DNA from: an uncultured Coriobacteriaceae bacterium
GTDB lineage: Bacteria; Actinomycetota; Coriobacteriia; Coriobacteriales; Atopobiaceae
NCBI GenBank assembly: GCA_948439405.1
Contig: CAOJNB010000004.1
Location: 1 to 64,000 of the forward strand
Length of the DNA: 64,000 nucleotides
Direction: 5' to 3'
The translations under genes were made by a program, and so were the position numbers. Shown here one piece after another: positions 25,472-34,145 of this stretch (its first letter is position 1; each line of letters opens with the position of its first letter). The notes beneath the pieces were generated by a model. The model had not been told where the DNA came from. It did not search any database and saw only the letters and a program-made list of their open reading frames with translations.

Positions 25472-27841
25472 ATGGGCGACGTGGGTGGACGCGCGGGCGG
25501 CCTTGCCGCCCTGCCGCTGCGCCGGCTGCTCCGCCTGGGCGTCGGGCGCGACTTCTGGCACACCCGCGCCGAGCCCTCCCTGGGCGCGCCGTCCCTCACC
25601 CTCGCGGACGGCCCTGCGGGGCTGCGCCGCGTGCCCGAGGGCGCCGACGGGCGCACGCTCGGGGTGAGCGAGCCCGCCACCTGCCATCCCGCCCCGGCCA
25701 CGCTGGCGTGCTCGTGGGACCCGGACCTGGCGCGGCGCGTCGGGCGCGCGCTCGGCGAGGAGGCCCGCTCCCAGGGCGTCGACGTCGTGCTGGGCCCCTC
25801 CGTGAACCTGAAGCGGAGCCCGCTGTGCGGGCGCGACTTCGAGTACCTCTCCGAGGACCCGCTGCTCGCGGGCGTCCTCGGGGCTGCCTGGACGGAGGGG
25901 CTCCAGTCCGCGGGCGTCGCCGCCTGCGTGAAGCACCTCGCGGCGAACTCCCGGGAGCGCGACAGGTTCGTGTCGGACTCCGTCGTCGACGAGCGGACGC
26001 TGCGCGAGCTCTACCTCGCCCCCTTCGAGCGCGTCGTGCGCGAGGCGCGCCCCGCCTGCGTGATGAGCGCGTACAACCTGCTGAACGGGACGTACTGCTC
26101 GGAGTCGGCGTGGCTTCTGCGCGACGTCCTGCGCGGCGAGTGGGGATTCTCCGGGTGCGTGGTGACGGACTGGGGCGCGATGCGCGACCGCGTCGCGGGC
26201 TACCGGGCCGGCTGCGACCTCGCGATGCCGGGTCCCGCCGCCCACCACGTCCGCTCCGCCGCGCGCGCCGTGCGCGAGGGCCGCCTCGAGCGGGGCGCCG
26301 TGGAGGAGTCCGCCTCCCGCGTCGCCGCGCTCGCACGGCGCTGGGGGCACGCGGGGGAGCGCGCCCCCGCCGGCGGGGCCGACGCCGCCCGCTGGCGCGC
26401 GGTCGCGCGCGAGGCGGCGCTCGCGGGCCAGGTGCTGCTCGCCAACGACGGCGTCCTGCCGATCGCCGCGGGAGCCCGCGTCGCGCTCGTCGGGCCGTGG
26501 GCCTTATCGCCCCGCATCCAGGGCACGGGCTCGGCCCAGGTGGAGCCCCGCCGCGTGGCGACGCTCGCCGGGGCGGCCCCGGGCTGGGAGCTCGCGGCGG
26601 GCTGCCGCGCCGACGGCACCACCGACGAGGCGCTGCTCGCCGCCGCCCGCGCGGCCGCGTCGCGCGCCGACGTCGCCGTGGTCGCGCTCGGGCTCCCCGC
26701 CGCCTGCGAGTCCGAGGGCTTCGACCGCGACGACCTGCGCCTGCCGGAGGGCTGCGACCGCCTGGTGCGCGCGGTCGCCGCGACGGGGACCCCGTGCGTC
26801 GTCGTGCTGCAGACGGGGGGTCCCGTGGAGCTGCCGTGGGCCGACGAGGTCTCCGCGATCCTGTGGTCGGGGCTCGCCGGCGAGGCGGGCGCCGAGGCCT
26901 GCCTCGACGTGCTCGAGGGGCGCGCGGACGCGGCGGGCAGGCTCGCGGAGACGTGGCCCGCCTCCCTCGACGACGTCCCCTGCGCCGGGGACTGGCGCGA
27001 GGGCGGGACGGACGCGCGCTACCGCGAGGGCCTCCTCGTCGGCTACCGCCACTGCGCCTCAGCGGGCGTGCGGCCGCGCTTCGCCTTCGGCCACGGGCTC
27101 TCCTACGCGCGCTTCTCCTACGCCGACCTCGAGGCGGGCGAGGCAGAGGCGAGCTTCGCGGTCGCGAACGGGTCGGGGCGCGCCGGCGTCGAGGTGTGCC
27201 AGGTCTACGTCGCGCCCCCCGAGGGCGTACCCTACCGGCCGCGGCTGCGGCTCGCCGGGTTCGCGCGCGTCGGGCTGGCGGCGGGGGAGTCCCGGCGCGT
27301 GCGCGTCGCGCTCGACCCGCGGGCCTTCCAGGCGTGGGACGGCAGCTGGCGCAGGATCGGCGGCACGTACCGCGTGCTCGTCGCCCGCTCCTCGGAGGAC
27401 GTGCGCCTCGAGGCGGCGGTCGAGGTGGCGGGCGAGCGGCCCGAGGCTCCCGCGTGGCAGCGGGGCAGCTGGTACGAGCGGCCCTGCGGCCAGCCGCCCG
27501 AGGAGGGCTTCGCGCGCGTCCCGGGCGTCGGGCACGCGGGGGGCGCCCGCGGGGAGGGGACCTACGACGAGCGCTCCTCGCTGCTCGAGCTCTCGCGCGA
27601 CTCCCGGCTCGCCCGGCTCGTCACGCGCGTCGTGCGCTGGGGCGTGGGGCGCGACTACCGCGACCACGAGGACGCAGAGGCGTCCCGGGCGCTGGGCCTC
27701 TACTCGAGCGTGAGCGTGCCGCTGTTCGTGCTCGCGAACAACTCGTCGGGCCTGTTCCCGGGCTGGCTCGCCCGCCTGCTCGTCGCCTGCGCGAGGCGCG
27801 GGGCGCGCCGCCGCGCGCGGAGAGGCCGGCGGGACGCCTAG
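25472..27841 (+). CDS. glycoside hydrolase family 3 (beta-glucosidase-like)
   Basis: A 789-residue enzyme hydrolysing terminal beta-linked sugars. The TIM-barrel domain has LADGPAGLRR, LGPSVNLKRSPLCGRDFEYL, KHLAANSRERDR (residues 154-165) and the nucleophile Asp233 in VVTDWGAM. The second domain follows from about 340, and a fibronectin-III-like domain ends near 650 (FAFGHGLSYARF, EVCQVYV). The tail of about 140 residues, ending in a hydrophobic stretch and a very Arg-rich terminus, resembles the extra helical tail of some gut GH3 enzymes. There is no signal peptide, so it is cytoplasmic. ATG 25472 follows GGAGGGAGGGCGCC. Its stop shares CTAG with the convergent exonuclease gene. Confidence 0.92.
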   Translation: MGDVGGRAGGLAALPLRRLLRLGVGRDFWHTRAEPSLGAPSLTLADGPAGLRRVPEGADGRTLGVSEPATCHPAPATLACSWDPDLARRVGRALGEEARSQGVDVVLGPSVNLKRSPLCGRDFEYLSEDPLLAGVLGAAWTEGLQSAGVAACVKHLAANSRERDRFVSDSVVDERTLRELYLAPFERVVREARPACVMSAYNLLNGTYCSESAWLLRDVLRGEWGFSGCVVTDWGAMRDRVAGYRAGCDLAMPGPAAHHVRSAARAVREGRLERGAVEESASRVAALARRWGHAGERAPAGGADAARWRAVAREAALAGQVLLANDGVLPIAAGARVALVGPWALSPRIQGTGSAQVEPRRVATLAGAAPGWELAAGCRADGTTDEALLAAARAAASRADVAVVALGLPAACESEGFDRDDLRLPEGCDRLVRAVAATGTPCVVVLQTGGPVELPWADEVSAILWSGLAGEAGAEACLDVLEGRADAAGRLAETWPASLDDVPCAGDWREGGTDARYREGLLVGYRHCASAGVRPRFAFGHGLSYARFSYADLEAGEAEASFAVANGSGRAGVEVCQVYVAPPEGVPYRPRLRLAGFARVGLAAGESRRVRVALDPRAFQAWDGSWRRIGGTYRVLVARSSEDVRLEAAVEVAGERPEAPAWQRGSWYERPCGQPPEEGFARVPGVGHAGGARGEGTYDERSSLLELSRDSRLARLVTRVVRWGVGRDYRDHEDAEASRALGLYSSVSVPLFVLANNSSGLFPGWLARLLVACARRGARRRARRGRRDA

Positions 27842-28797
27842 AGCATGTTCCTGAGCGCGAACTCCGCCTGCACGGTGCGCAGCATCAGGTCCACGTCCTC
27901 GAGGCCCAGGTGGCGCTCCTCCTCGTCGGCGGCGAGGGTGCCGCGCCTGCGCGCCCAGTTCTCGAGCGCGGCGGGGGCGAGCTCGCGGGGGATGCTGCGG
28001 GCGTCCACGTCGATGCGGCGGCACACGTCGCGGGTGTCCACGATCGTGACCTTGTTCGCCTTGCGCGCCTCGGCGTAGCCGTCCAGGTGGAGGGTGAACC
28101 AGGAGTCCTCGAAGGCGGCGTTGTGCGCGAGGTAGGGGTAGCGCGTGAGGACCTTGAGCAGGGCCTTCTGCACCCGCGCGTCCTGGCGGAAGGGGGTCCT
28201 GCCCGCGAGGGTCGCGTAGTCGACGTGGTGGATGTCCTCGAGCGGCACCCCGTCGGCGTAGCGTTCGGGGATGCCGAAGAAGGCCATGTGGCCCTCCTCG
28301 GGGACGGCGTCGGGCGCGAGCCGCATGAACTCGAAGCCCACGTTGATGACGTAGCCGCGGTCCGGGTAGCGGTCCGTCGTCTCGATGTCGATGCCGCACA
28401 CCACGCCCGAGACGCGCGCCTCCACGTAGGCGATCGCGAGGTCGTCGAGGGTGGGGCCGGCGGTGCGGCGCACCTTGGCCGGGGTGCGGCGCTGCAGCTT
28501 GGCGACGCCGCGGACGAGGTCGTCGTCCGAGAGCGAGCGCGCGAGGCTGCGGCCGCCCACGTCGCGCAGGCGGGCCGCGCCGATGTCGTCGCACAGCGCG
28601 CGGTTGCGGTCGGCGAGCTGGCGGACGACGTCGAAGTCGAAGGGCTCCTCGCCGCGCGGGGCCTCGAACCAGGCGTCGCGCAGCAGCCCGATGGCCTCCT
28701 CGTTGCGCATGCGCTCGGCGGTGAGCGCCGCGTCGTCGGAGACGATGCCGGGCAGGGTGAAGGTGTTGGCGAGCTCGATCGCCTGCGCGAGGTCCAC
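27838..28797 (-). CDS. DEDDh-type 3'-5' exonuclease domain protein
   Basis: The C-terminal half is a DnaQ-like exonuclease: motif I GIDIETTD (Asp and Glu metal ligands), motif II LAHNAAFEDSWF and motif III HLGLEDVDLM (His and Asp). The N-terminal 130 residues are helical and unassigned. Such proteins trim DNA or RNA 3' ends; the specific role is unknown. It starts at GTG 28797, three bases beyond the stop of the SRPBCC gene, so it is the last gene of a three-gene unit with a glycosyltransferase. 319 residues. Confidence 0.82.
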   Translation of the reverse strand: MDLAQAIELANTFTLPGIVSDDAALTAERMRNEEAIGLLRDAWFEAPRGEEPFDFDVVRQLADRNRALCDDIGAARLRDVGGRSLARSLSDDDLVRGVAKLQRRTPAKVRRTAGPTLDDLAIAYVEARVSGVVCGIDIETTDRYPDRGYVINVGFEFMRLAPDAVPEEGHMAFFGIPERYADGVPLEDIHHVDYATLAGRTPFRQDARVQKALLKVLTRYPYLAHNAAFEDSWFTLHLDGYAEARKANKVTIVDTRDVCRRIDVDARSIPRELAPAALENWARRRGTLAADEEERHLGLEDVDLMLRTVQAEFALRNML

Positions 28798-28800
28798 GGC

Positions 28801-29433
28801 CTAGCCCCTGCGGGCCCGGGAGCCCAGCATGAACGCGGCCGCCAGCGCGCAGCCCGCGAAGGCGAGGCCGCCGGCCGCGCGCAGGGCCGCGCGCGTCATC
28901 GGCCAGCTGCGCACCGGGGCGCCCGAGGGCTCGCCGCGCATCCCGTCGGCGGGCCAGATGCCGTCCTCGAGGATGCACTTGAGGTAGGCGTCGTCGCGAC
29001 GCATCGCGTCGAGCAGGTCGCGCTCCGCCGCGCGGGTCGTCCCGAGCAGGTCGAGCAGGACGAAGTTCGCCACGCTCCCCACGCGGCCCTCGCGCAGGCC
29101 GAACTCCTCGGCGCAGGTGAGCCGGCAGGAGCCTGCCGAGGTGGGGACGCAGACGAGGCTGGTGGAGGCGAAGCCGCCGTCGCTGGAGACCTCGACGCGG
29201 AAGCCCGCACCGCCGTGCTCGCAGCGCACGACCCGTCCCTCGGCCTCGTAGGGCACGCCGCCCACGCGGCGGCACCAGCGCACGCGCGCCGGCTCGCCGC
29301 AGGCTCCCTCCTCCACCTCGAGCCACAGGTGGTCCGGGCTCCAGCGCGCGTAGGTGTCGGGGAGCGCGCGCAGCCACTCCCAGACGCGCTCGGCGGGGAC
29401 GGAGAGGTCGACGGTATCGACGAGTCGGGTCAT
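28801..29433 (-). CDS. SRPBCC-fold protein with C-terminal membrane anchor
   Basis: The first 145 or so residues fit a START/polyketide-cyclase-like (SRPBCC) lipid- or ligand-binding fold: DTVDLSVPAERVWEWLRAL, YARWSPDHLWLEV and VSSDGGFASTSLVC. The C-terminus has one hydrophobic segment (AALRAAGGLAFAGCALAAAF) followed by SRARRG, a tail anchor with the short basic end inside. The function is unknown; its place between a glycosyltransferase and an exonuclease gene gives no clear lead. ATG 29433 lies eight bases after the glycosyltransferase stop. 210 residues. Confidence 0.72.
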   Translation of the reverse strand: MTRLVDTVDLSVPAERVWEWLRALPDTYARWSPDHLWLEVEEGACGEPARVRWCRRVGGVPYEAEGRVVRCEHGGAGFRVEVSSDGGFASTSLVCVPTSAGSCRLTCAEEFGLREGRVGSVANFVLLDLLGTTRAAERDLLDAMRRDDAYLKCILEDGIWPADGMRGEPSGAPVRSWPMTRAALRAAGGLAFAGCALAAAFMLGSRARRG

Positions 29434-29441
29434 GCGATCAC

Positions 29442-30479
29442 CTAGTTGAACTTGACGACGCGGTTGGCGAGGCGGTAGCCGGCGATGGTGATCCGGGAGC
29501 CGAGGCGCCCGGGCAGGTTGCAGGCGAGGCCCATGAGCCCGTGGCGGCAGCGCCTCCACAGGCGGCGGTCGTAGGCGCGCAGGTCGTCCCACAGGCGCGT
29601 GAGCTCGTCCTCGGCGTCGGGCCGGTCGGAGAGGCGGGTGAAGATCGAGCAGATCGCCATCATGATCACGAAGTAGTTGACCATGTAGCTGCGCAGGCGC
29701 ACGTTCGCGACGTCGCGGTAGGGGTGGTAGCACCCCATCATCACGCGGGTGATGCGCAGCTGCTGGTCGATGCGCCCCGCCATGACGCGCTCGTTGACGG
29801 ACTGGTCCTCGCGCCCGATGAAGTAGCGGTACATGTCGCAGGGCACGTAGAACATGGTCCGGCAGTGCGGCAGGGGCTGCCAGGCGTAGATGTTGTCCAC
29901 GTAGAAGGTGTGGGGCGGGAGGGGCGGCTCGCAGGCGCGCAGCATCTCGGTGCGGTAGGTGAGCGCGTGCATGAGCAGGTTGCGCGTCATCGGGAAGTGC
30001 CCGACCTCGTCCCAGCCGAACGGACGCATCTCGGGGAGGATCCCCTCGTAGCCCACCTCGTTGGCCTTGCCCTCGAGCGCGTGGTCGTAGACGTAGTTCG
30101 TCACGAACAGGTCCACCTGCTCGTCGCGGCCGAGCTGGTCGCGGATCGCGGAGAGCAGCTTGGCGACGCCCGCGGCCGACAGCCAGTCGTCGGAGTCGAC
30201 GACCTTGTAGTAGAGGCCGTCCGCCTCGCGGAGCCCGGCGAGCACCGCCGTGCCGTGTCCGCCGTTGGGCTGGTGGACCGCCTTCACGAGGGCGGGGTAG
30301 TCGGCCGCCCACTGGTCGGCGCGCGCGGCGGTGTCGTCCTTGTCCGACCCGTCGTCGACGATCACGACCTGGACGTCGTCCGCCCAGCCGGAGCCCTCGA
30401 GGATCGAGGTGATGCAGGTGTCCATGTAGGAGGCGGAGTTGTAGCAGGGGATGCCGAAGGTGATGGTCTTCTGGCTCAC
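29442..30479 (-). CDS. glycosyltransferase family 2
   Basis: GT-A fold transferase of 345 residues. ITFGIPCYNSASYMDTCI is the nucleotide-sugar binding start, VIVDDGS the first Asp motif, and KVVDSDDWL the DxD-type metal motif. The remainder, without strong membrane segments, is the acceptor domain. It could build cell-surface polysaccharide or teichoic-acid-like polymer; no other polymer genes are close. It starts at GTG 30479 with AAAGGCG upstream and is the first gene of a unit with the SRPBCC and exonuclease genes. Confidence 0.9.
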   Translation of the reverse strand: MSQKTITFGIPCYNSASYMDTCITSILEGSGWADDVQVVIVDDGSDKDDTAARADQWAADYPALVKAVHQPNGGHGTAVLAGLREADGLYYKVVDSDDWLSAAGVAKLLSAIRDQLGRDEQVDLFVTNYVYDHALEGKANEVGYEGILPEMRPFGWDEVGHFPMTRNLLMHALTYRTEMLRACEPPLPPHTFYVDNIYAWQPLPHCRTMFYVPCDMYRYFIGREDQSVNERVMAGRIDQQLRITRVMMGCYHPYRDVANVRLRSYMVNYFVIMMAICSIFTRLSDRPDAEDELTRLWDDLRAYDRRLWRRCRHGLMGLACNLPGRLGSRITIAGYRLANRVVKFN

Positions 30480-30523
30480 GTCGCGCCTTTCTCTCTGCGT
30501 CCCGCCGGGCGGGCCGTCGCTTG

Positions 30524-30529
30524 ATGATA
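30524..30529 (-). promoter_or_regulatory. -10 element of glycosyltransferase unit
   Basis: TATCAT on the minus strand, 45 bases before the GTG start, within the only AT-rich patch of this gap. Confidence 0.4.
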
Positions 30530-30568
30530 CAACGCATCCGATGCGACGCGCCCTCTAGGACGTCTGCG

Positions 30569-31420
30569 CTAGCGGGGCTCCCGCCCGTCGCGGAACGTGA
30601 GCATCATCTCCCCCGTGAGGCTCATGTCGTCGCCCTGGCCCTCGATCTCGTAGCGCGAGAACCAGGTCGCCTCCCTGAGCTCGCGCGGGTCGAGGCGCAC
30701 CTCGCTCGGTCCCACCACGTCGCAGTAGAAGCCCGCGAGGATGTCGCTGGCGATGCCCCAGGGCTGGCTCTTGTAGTAGCGGATGTTGCCGACGCGCAGC
30801 CCGACCTCCTCCATGACCTCGCGCTCGACCGTCTGCTCGAGGGTCTCGCCGAACTCGGTGAAGCCGGCGACGAGGGCGTAGGAGGACTGGGGGCGGTCGG
30901 CGTAGCGCGTCATCAGCAGGCGGTCGCCGTCGGTGACGCCGATGATCACGGCCGGCTGCACCTTGGGGTAGATGCGCCTGCCGCAGGCGGGGCAGTCGAT
31001 GGCGCGCTCGTCGCGCGTGAGCCGCGTGGGGTGCCCGCAGCGCCCGCAGAACAGGTTGTGGCGGTACCAGCGCAGCAGCTGGTAGGCGGAGAAGGAGGCG
31101 AAGACGAGGGCGCGCTCGACGCCGGGGCGCCTGCGCACGTCGCGCAGGGAGACGTAGGCGTGCGCGCCGGCGACCTCGCACTCGTCGGCGGGACACCCCC
31201 AGAACTCCATGTCCCCGATCGCGAAGAGGCGGACGAGGTCGGTGCCGGGTGCCGCGTCGCCCACGCGGGGCAGCGTCGAGGCAATCTTCCCCCACGACTC
31301 GCCGTCGCCCGCCACGAGCACGGAGTCGTGGCGGAAGTGGAACAGGAAGTCGTCCGGGCGCGCGACGGCGTCGGGGGCGAACTGGTTGCGGAGCCTGAGC
31401 GGCTCGATGTCCTGGAGCAT
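30569..31420 (-). CDS. nudC: NAD(+) diphosphatase / NAD-cap hydrolase NudC
   Basis: Nudix hydrolase of 283 residues with the zinc ribbon of NudC (Cys125, 128, 143, 146) followed by the Nudix box GFTEFGETLEQTVEREVMEE (residues 186-205, continuing VGL). The SQPW motif that separates NADH pyrophosphatases from other Nudix enzymes is present as KSQPWGIASD, although the usual following FPxS is changed. It splits NAD(H) into NMN and AMP and may remove NAD caps from RNA. ATG 31420 follows GAGGGAGGGAACCG. It lies 25 bases downstream of nagB, probably in one transcript. Confidence 0.93.
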   Translation of the reverse strand: MLQDIEPLRLRNQFAPDAVARPDDFLFHFRHDSVLVAGDGESWGKIASTLPRVGDAAPGTDLVRLFAIGDMEFWGCPADECEVAGAHAYVSLRDVRRRPGVERALVFASFSAYQLLRWYRHNLFCGRCGHPTRLTRDERAIDCPACGRRIYPKVQPAVIIGVTDGDRLLMTRYADRPQSSYALVAGFTEFGETLEQTVEREVMEEVGLRVGNIRYYKSQPWGIASDILAGFYCDVVGPSEVRLDPRELREATWFSRYEIEGQGDDMSLTGEMMLTFRDGREPR

Positions 31421-31445
31421 CGGTTCCCTCCCTCGCGCCGGCGGC

Positions 31446-32183
31446 CTAGCCCAGCTCCGGGCACAGGGAGAGGGCGTCCTCGTCGGCCACCAGGGTGCAG
31501 TCCGCGTGCAGCCGCAGGACCGAGGCGGGGCAGGCGGGCGTGACGGGCCCGAGGCACAGGGCGCGCACCGCCTCGGCCTTGGCACGGCCGCTGGCCAGCA
31601 CCAGCACCCGCCTCGAGCGCATGATCGCGTCCATGCCCACCGTGACGGCGTGCGTCGGCACCTGGTCGGGCGAGTCGAAGAAGCGGCTGTTGTCCCGGAT
31701 CGTCTCCCCGGCGAGCGCGACGACGTGCGTCCCGGTGGGGAAGGCGTCGGCGGGCTCGTTGAAGCCGACGTGGCCGTTCCCGCCGATGCCGAGAAGCTGC
31801 AGGTCCGGGTAGCCGGCGGCCTCGAGCGCGGCGTCGTAGGCGCGGCAGACGGCGTCCATGTCGTCTCCGCAGCCGTCCGGCACGTGGGTGCGCTCCGGGG
31901 CGAGGCCCACGGGGCCGAACAGGTGCCGGTCCATGAACCAGCGGAAGCTCTGGGGGTCCTCGGGCGGGAGCCCCAGGTACTCGTCGAGGTTGAAGGTCGT
32001 GACGCCGGAGAGGTCCAGGTCGCCGGCGACGCAGCGCTCGGCGAGCCGCGCGTAGGTCCCCTCGGGGGTCGAGCCCGTCGCGAGGCCGAGCACCGCGTCG
32101 GGACGGAGCGTCACCAGCGCCCCGATCACGTTCGCGGCCCTCCGGCTCATGTCCTCGTAGTCCCTCGCCCTGACGACCCTCAT
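31446..32183 (-). CDS. nagB: glucosamine-6-phosphate deaminase
   Basis: Converts glucosamine-6-phosphate to fructose-6-phosphate and ammonia, linking amino sugars to glycolysis. 245 residues with LGLATGSTPEGTYARL (phosphate site), TTFNLDEYLGL (catalytic Asp), LGIGGNGHVGFNEP (catalytic His and ring opening) and the C-terminal CPASVLRLH. ATG 32183 starts at MRVVRARDYE, the normal family start. No nagA lies next to it. It is divergent from the glycerophosphodiesterase gene across 84 bases and upstream of nudC. Confidence 0.95.
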   Translation of the reverse strand: MRVVRARDYEDMSRRAANVIGALVTLRPDAVLGLATGSTPEGTYARLAERCVAGDLDLSGVTTFNLDEYLGLPPEDPQSFRWFMDRHLFGPVGLAPERTHVPDGCGDDMDAVCRAYDAALEAAGYPDLQLLGIGGNGHVGFNEPADAFPTGTHVVALAGETIRDNSRFFDSPDQVPTHAVTVGMDAIMRSRRVLVLASGRAKAEAVRALCLGPVTPACPASVLRLHADCTLVADEDALSLCPELG

Positions 32184-32267
32184 GCGGCACCTCCCGACTC
32201 GTCCTGCGGCCCTAGGGTACCATCGGGACCAGGCCGCCTCGCGGCCGCTCGTCGAAGGAGGCATCGC

Positions 32268-33182
32268 ATGGGCAGGAGCACGTTCGCAAGGTCGCTCGCC
32301 CGCGGGGTCGCCGCGGGCGCCGCAGCGGGGGCCCTCGTCGCGGCGGGCGCCGCCTGGGCCGTCGCGCCGAGGCGCGACCCGGGGGCGGACGCCCTGTGGG
32401 AGGAAGTCGGCAGGCACCGCTTCGCCCACCGCGGCCTGCACGATTCGGAGGCGGGCGTCCCGGAGAACTCGCTCGCCGCCTTCCGCCTCGCCCGCGCCGG
32501 AGGCTTCGCCTCCGAGCTCGACGTCCGGCTCACCGCCGACGGCGTCCCGGTCGTGGTCCACGACGCGGACCTCGCGCGCGTGTGCGGGGTCCCGGGGACC
32601 GTCGAGCGGCTCACCCTGCGCCAGCTGGGGGCCTACCGCCTCTGCGGCACCGACGAGCGCGTCCCCACGCTCGACGAGGTGCTCGACGTCTACGACCGCG
32701 GCCTCGCCGACGAGCCCGCCCCGCCGCTGCTGGTCGAGCTGAAGGTCGCCGGCAACGCGGGCGCCCTGTGCGAGCGGACCATGCGGGCCCTGGACGCCCG
32801 CGACGTGCGCTACGTGGTGGAGAGCTTCGACCCGCGCGCGCTCGCCTGGCTGCGCCGCAGGCGCCCCGAGGTCGTGCGCGGTCAGCTCACGGAGGCCTTC
32901 CTCGACGACGCCGACCTCTCCTGGCCGATGCGCCTGGGGGCCGCGGCCTGCGTCTCGACGCTCGCCTCGGACGCGCTGGCGCGACCGGACTTCGTCGCCT
33001 GCAGGATCTCCGACCGAGACCTGCCCGCGGTGCGCCTGGCCTGCGGCCGCATGGGCGCGCACCTCGCGCTCTGGACCGTGCGCACCCCCGCCGAGCTCGC
33101 CGTCGCCGACGAGCTGGGGGCGCCCGCGATCTTCGAGGGGTTCGTGCCGGACTCGCCGCTGCGCCCCGAGGCCTCCCGCTAG
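32268..33182 (+). CDS. glycerophosphodiester phosphodiesterase, membrane-anchored
   Basis: The N-terminal 35 residues form a signal anchor (GVAAGAAAGALVAAGAAWAV). The TIM-barrel domain has FAHRGLHD, PENSLAAFRLA, SELDVRLTADGVPVVVHD (metal ligands and second catalytic His) and LLVELKV, all family signatures. It hydrolyses glycerophosphodiesters to glycerol-3-phosphate and an alcohol, probably at the outer face of the membrane. 304 residues. ATG 32268 follows GAAGGAGGCATCGC. Its stop codon shares CTAG with the convergent PAP2 gene. Confidence 0.91.
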   Translation: MGRSTFARSLARGVAAGAAAGALVAAGAAWAVAPRRDPGADALWEEVGRHRFAHRGLHDSEAGVPENSLAAFRLARAGGFASELDVRLTADGVPVVVHDADLARVCGVPGTVERLTLRQLGAYRLCGTDERVPTLDEVLDVYDRGLADEPAPPLLVELKVAGNAGALCERTMRALDARDVRYVVESFDPRALAWLRRRRPEVVRGQLTEAFLDDADLSWPMRLGAAACVSTLASDALARPDFVACRISDRDLPAVRLACGRMGAHLALWTVRTPAELAVADELGAPAIFEGFVPDSPLRPEASR

Positions 33183-34141
33183 CGCCCGGCGCGCCGCCTG
33201 CGCGCGGCGTACCAGGCCGCCTCGACGGCCGCGGGCACGCCGAGCATCCCCGCGAGGCCGACGACGACGTAGGTCGCCAGGTACCCCCAGCGCTCGCCGA
33301 GCGCGCCGATCAGCGCGGGCTGGACGACGAGCACCACGGCGAGCAGGCAGGCGACGCCCGCCGCGACGCGCCAGGCGCGCAGGGCCGCGGGTGCCGCGTC
33401 GGTGTCGAAGTCGACGAGCCGGCGCTCGCCGAGCCATCCCGCGAGCGTGCCGAGCACGATGCCCGCGGCGCGGAAGCAGTCCGTCTGCATCTCGACCGGG
33501 TCCACGAGCAGCCCGCCGCCGACGCGGTCCACGGGGTAGGGGCGCAGCAGCGCGTAGGCGACGAGGCCCGCCGCGGCGAGCGCGCCCGCGAGCGCGACTG
33601 CGAGGTCCCGGGAGGGCTCATCCTCGACCGCGCGCCACCGGGCGCGCCCCGCCCAGACGGACGCGACGCCCACGGCGAGGCCGGCGAGCACGTCCTGCGG
33701 GGTGTGGACCCCGAGCAGGCAGCGCGACAGCCCCACGAGCGCGACGAGCGCCCAGGGCGCGACGCGCAGCCAGGCGGGGCCGCGCCCGCCAGCGGCGACG
33801 CCGCCCCACACGGAGGCCGCCTGCTGGGAGTGGCCGCTCGGGAAGGAGTAGCCGGTCGCGCCGTCGACGGCGAGCTCGCTCGGGACGACGCGGGGGTCGC
33901 GCACCCAGGGGCGGTAGCAGCAGACCGTGACCTTCAGGGCCTGGACGACGAGCGAGCCTATCCCGAAGGAGAGGGCCAGCGAGGCACCGAGCCGCTTGTC
34001 GACGGCCCAGTAGACGACGAGCACCGCGACGAGGCACAGGGTGCCCGAGCCGAGCTCGGTCACGAGGGCGGCCGCATGCTCGAGGACGGGGCCGGCGGCC
34101 TCGCGCAGCTCCTGCAGGACGAGGAGGACTTCGACGTCCAT
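33179..34141 (-). CDS. PAP2-family membrane phosphatase
   Basis: Polytopic membrane protein of 320 residues with the three PAP2 motifs: KVTVCCYRPW (KxxxxxxRP), YSFPSGHSQQA, and SRCLLGVHTPQDV (SRxxxxxHxxxD). It dephosphorylates lipid phosphates such as undecaprenyl diphosphate or phosphatidic acid. Beyond motif 3 the chain continues with about four more membrane helices (residues about 180-310), longer than minimal PAP2 enzymes. ATG 34141 lies four bases after the stop of the EEP-family gene, indicating an operon. Confidence 0.9.
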   Translation of the reverse strand: MDVEVLLVLQELREAAGPVLEHAAALVTELGSGTLCLVAVLVVYWAVDKRLGASLALSFGIGSLVVQALKVTVCCYRPWVRDPRVVPSELAVDGATGYSFPSGHSQQAASVWGGVAAGGRGPAWLRVAPWALVALVGLSRCLLGVHTPQDVLAGLAVGVASVWAGRARWRAVEDEPSRDLAVALAGALAAAGLVAYALLRPYPVDRVGGGLLVDPVEMQTDCFRAAGIVLGTLAGWLGERRLVDFDTDAAPAALRAWRVAAGVACLLAVVLVVQPALIGALGERWGYLATYVVVGLAGMLGVPAAVEAAWYAARRRRAGR

Positions 34142-34145
34142 GGCG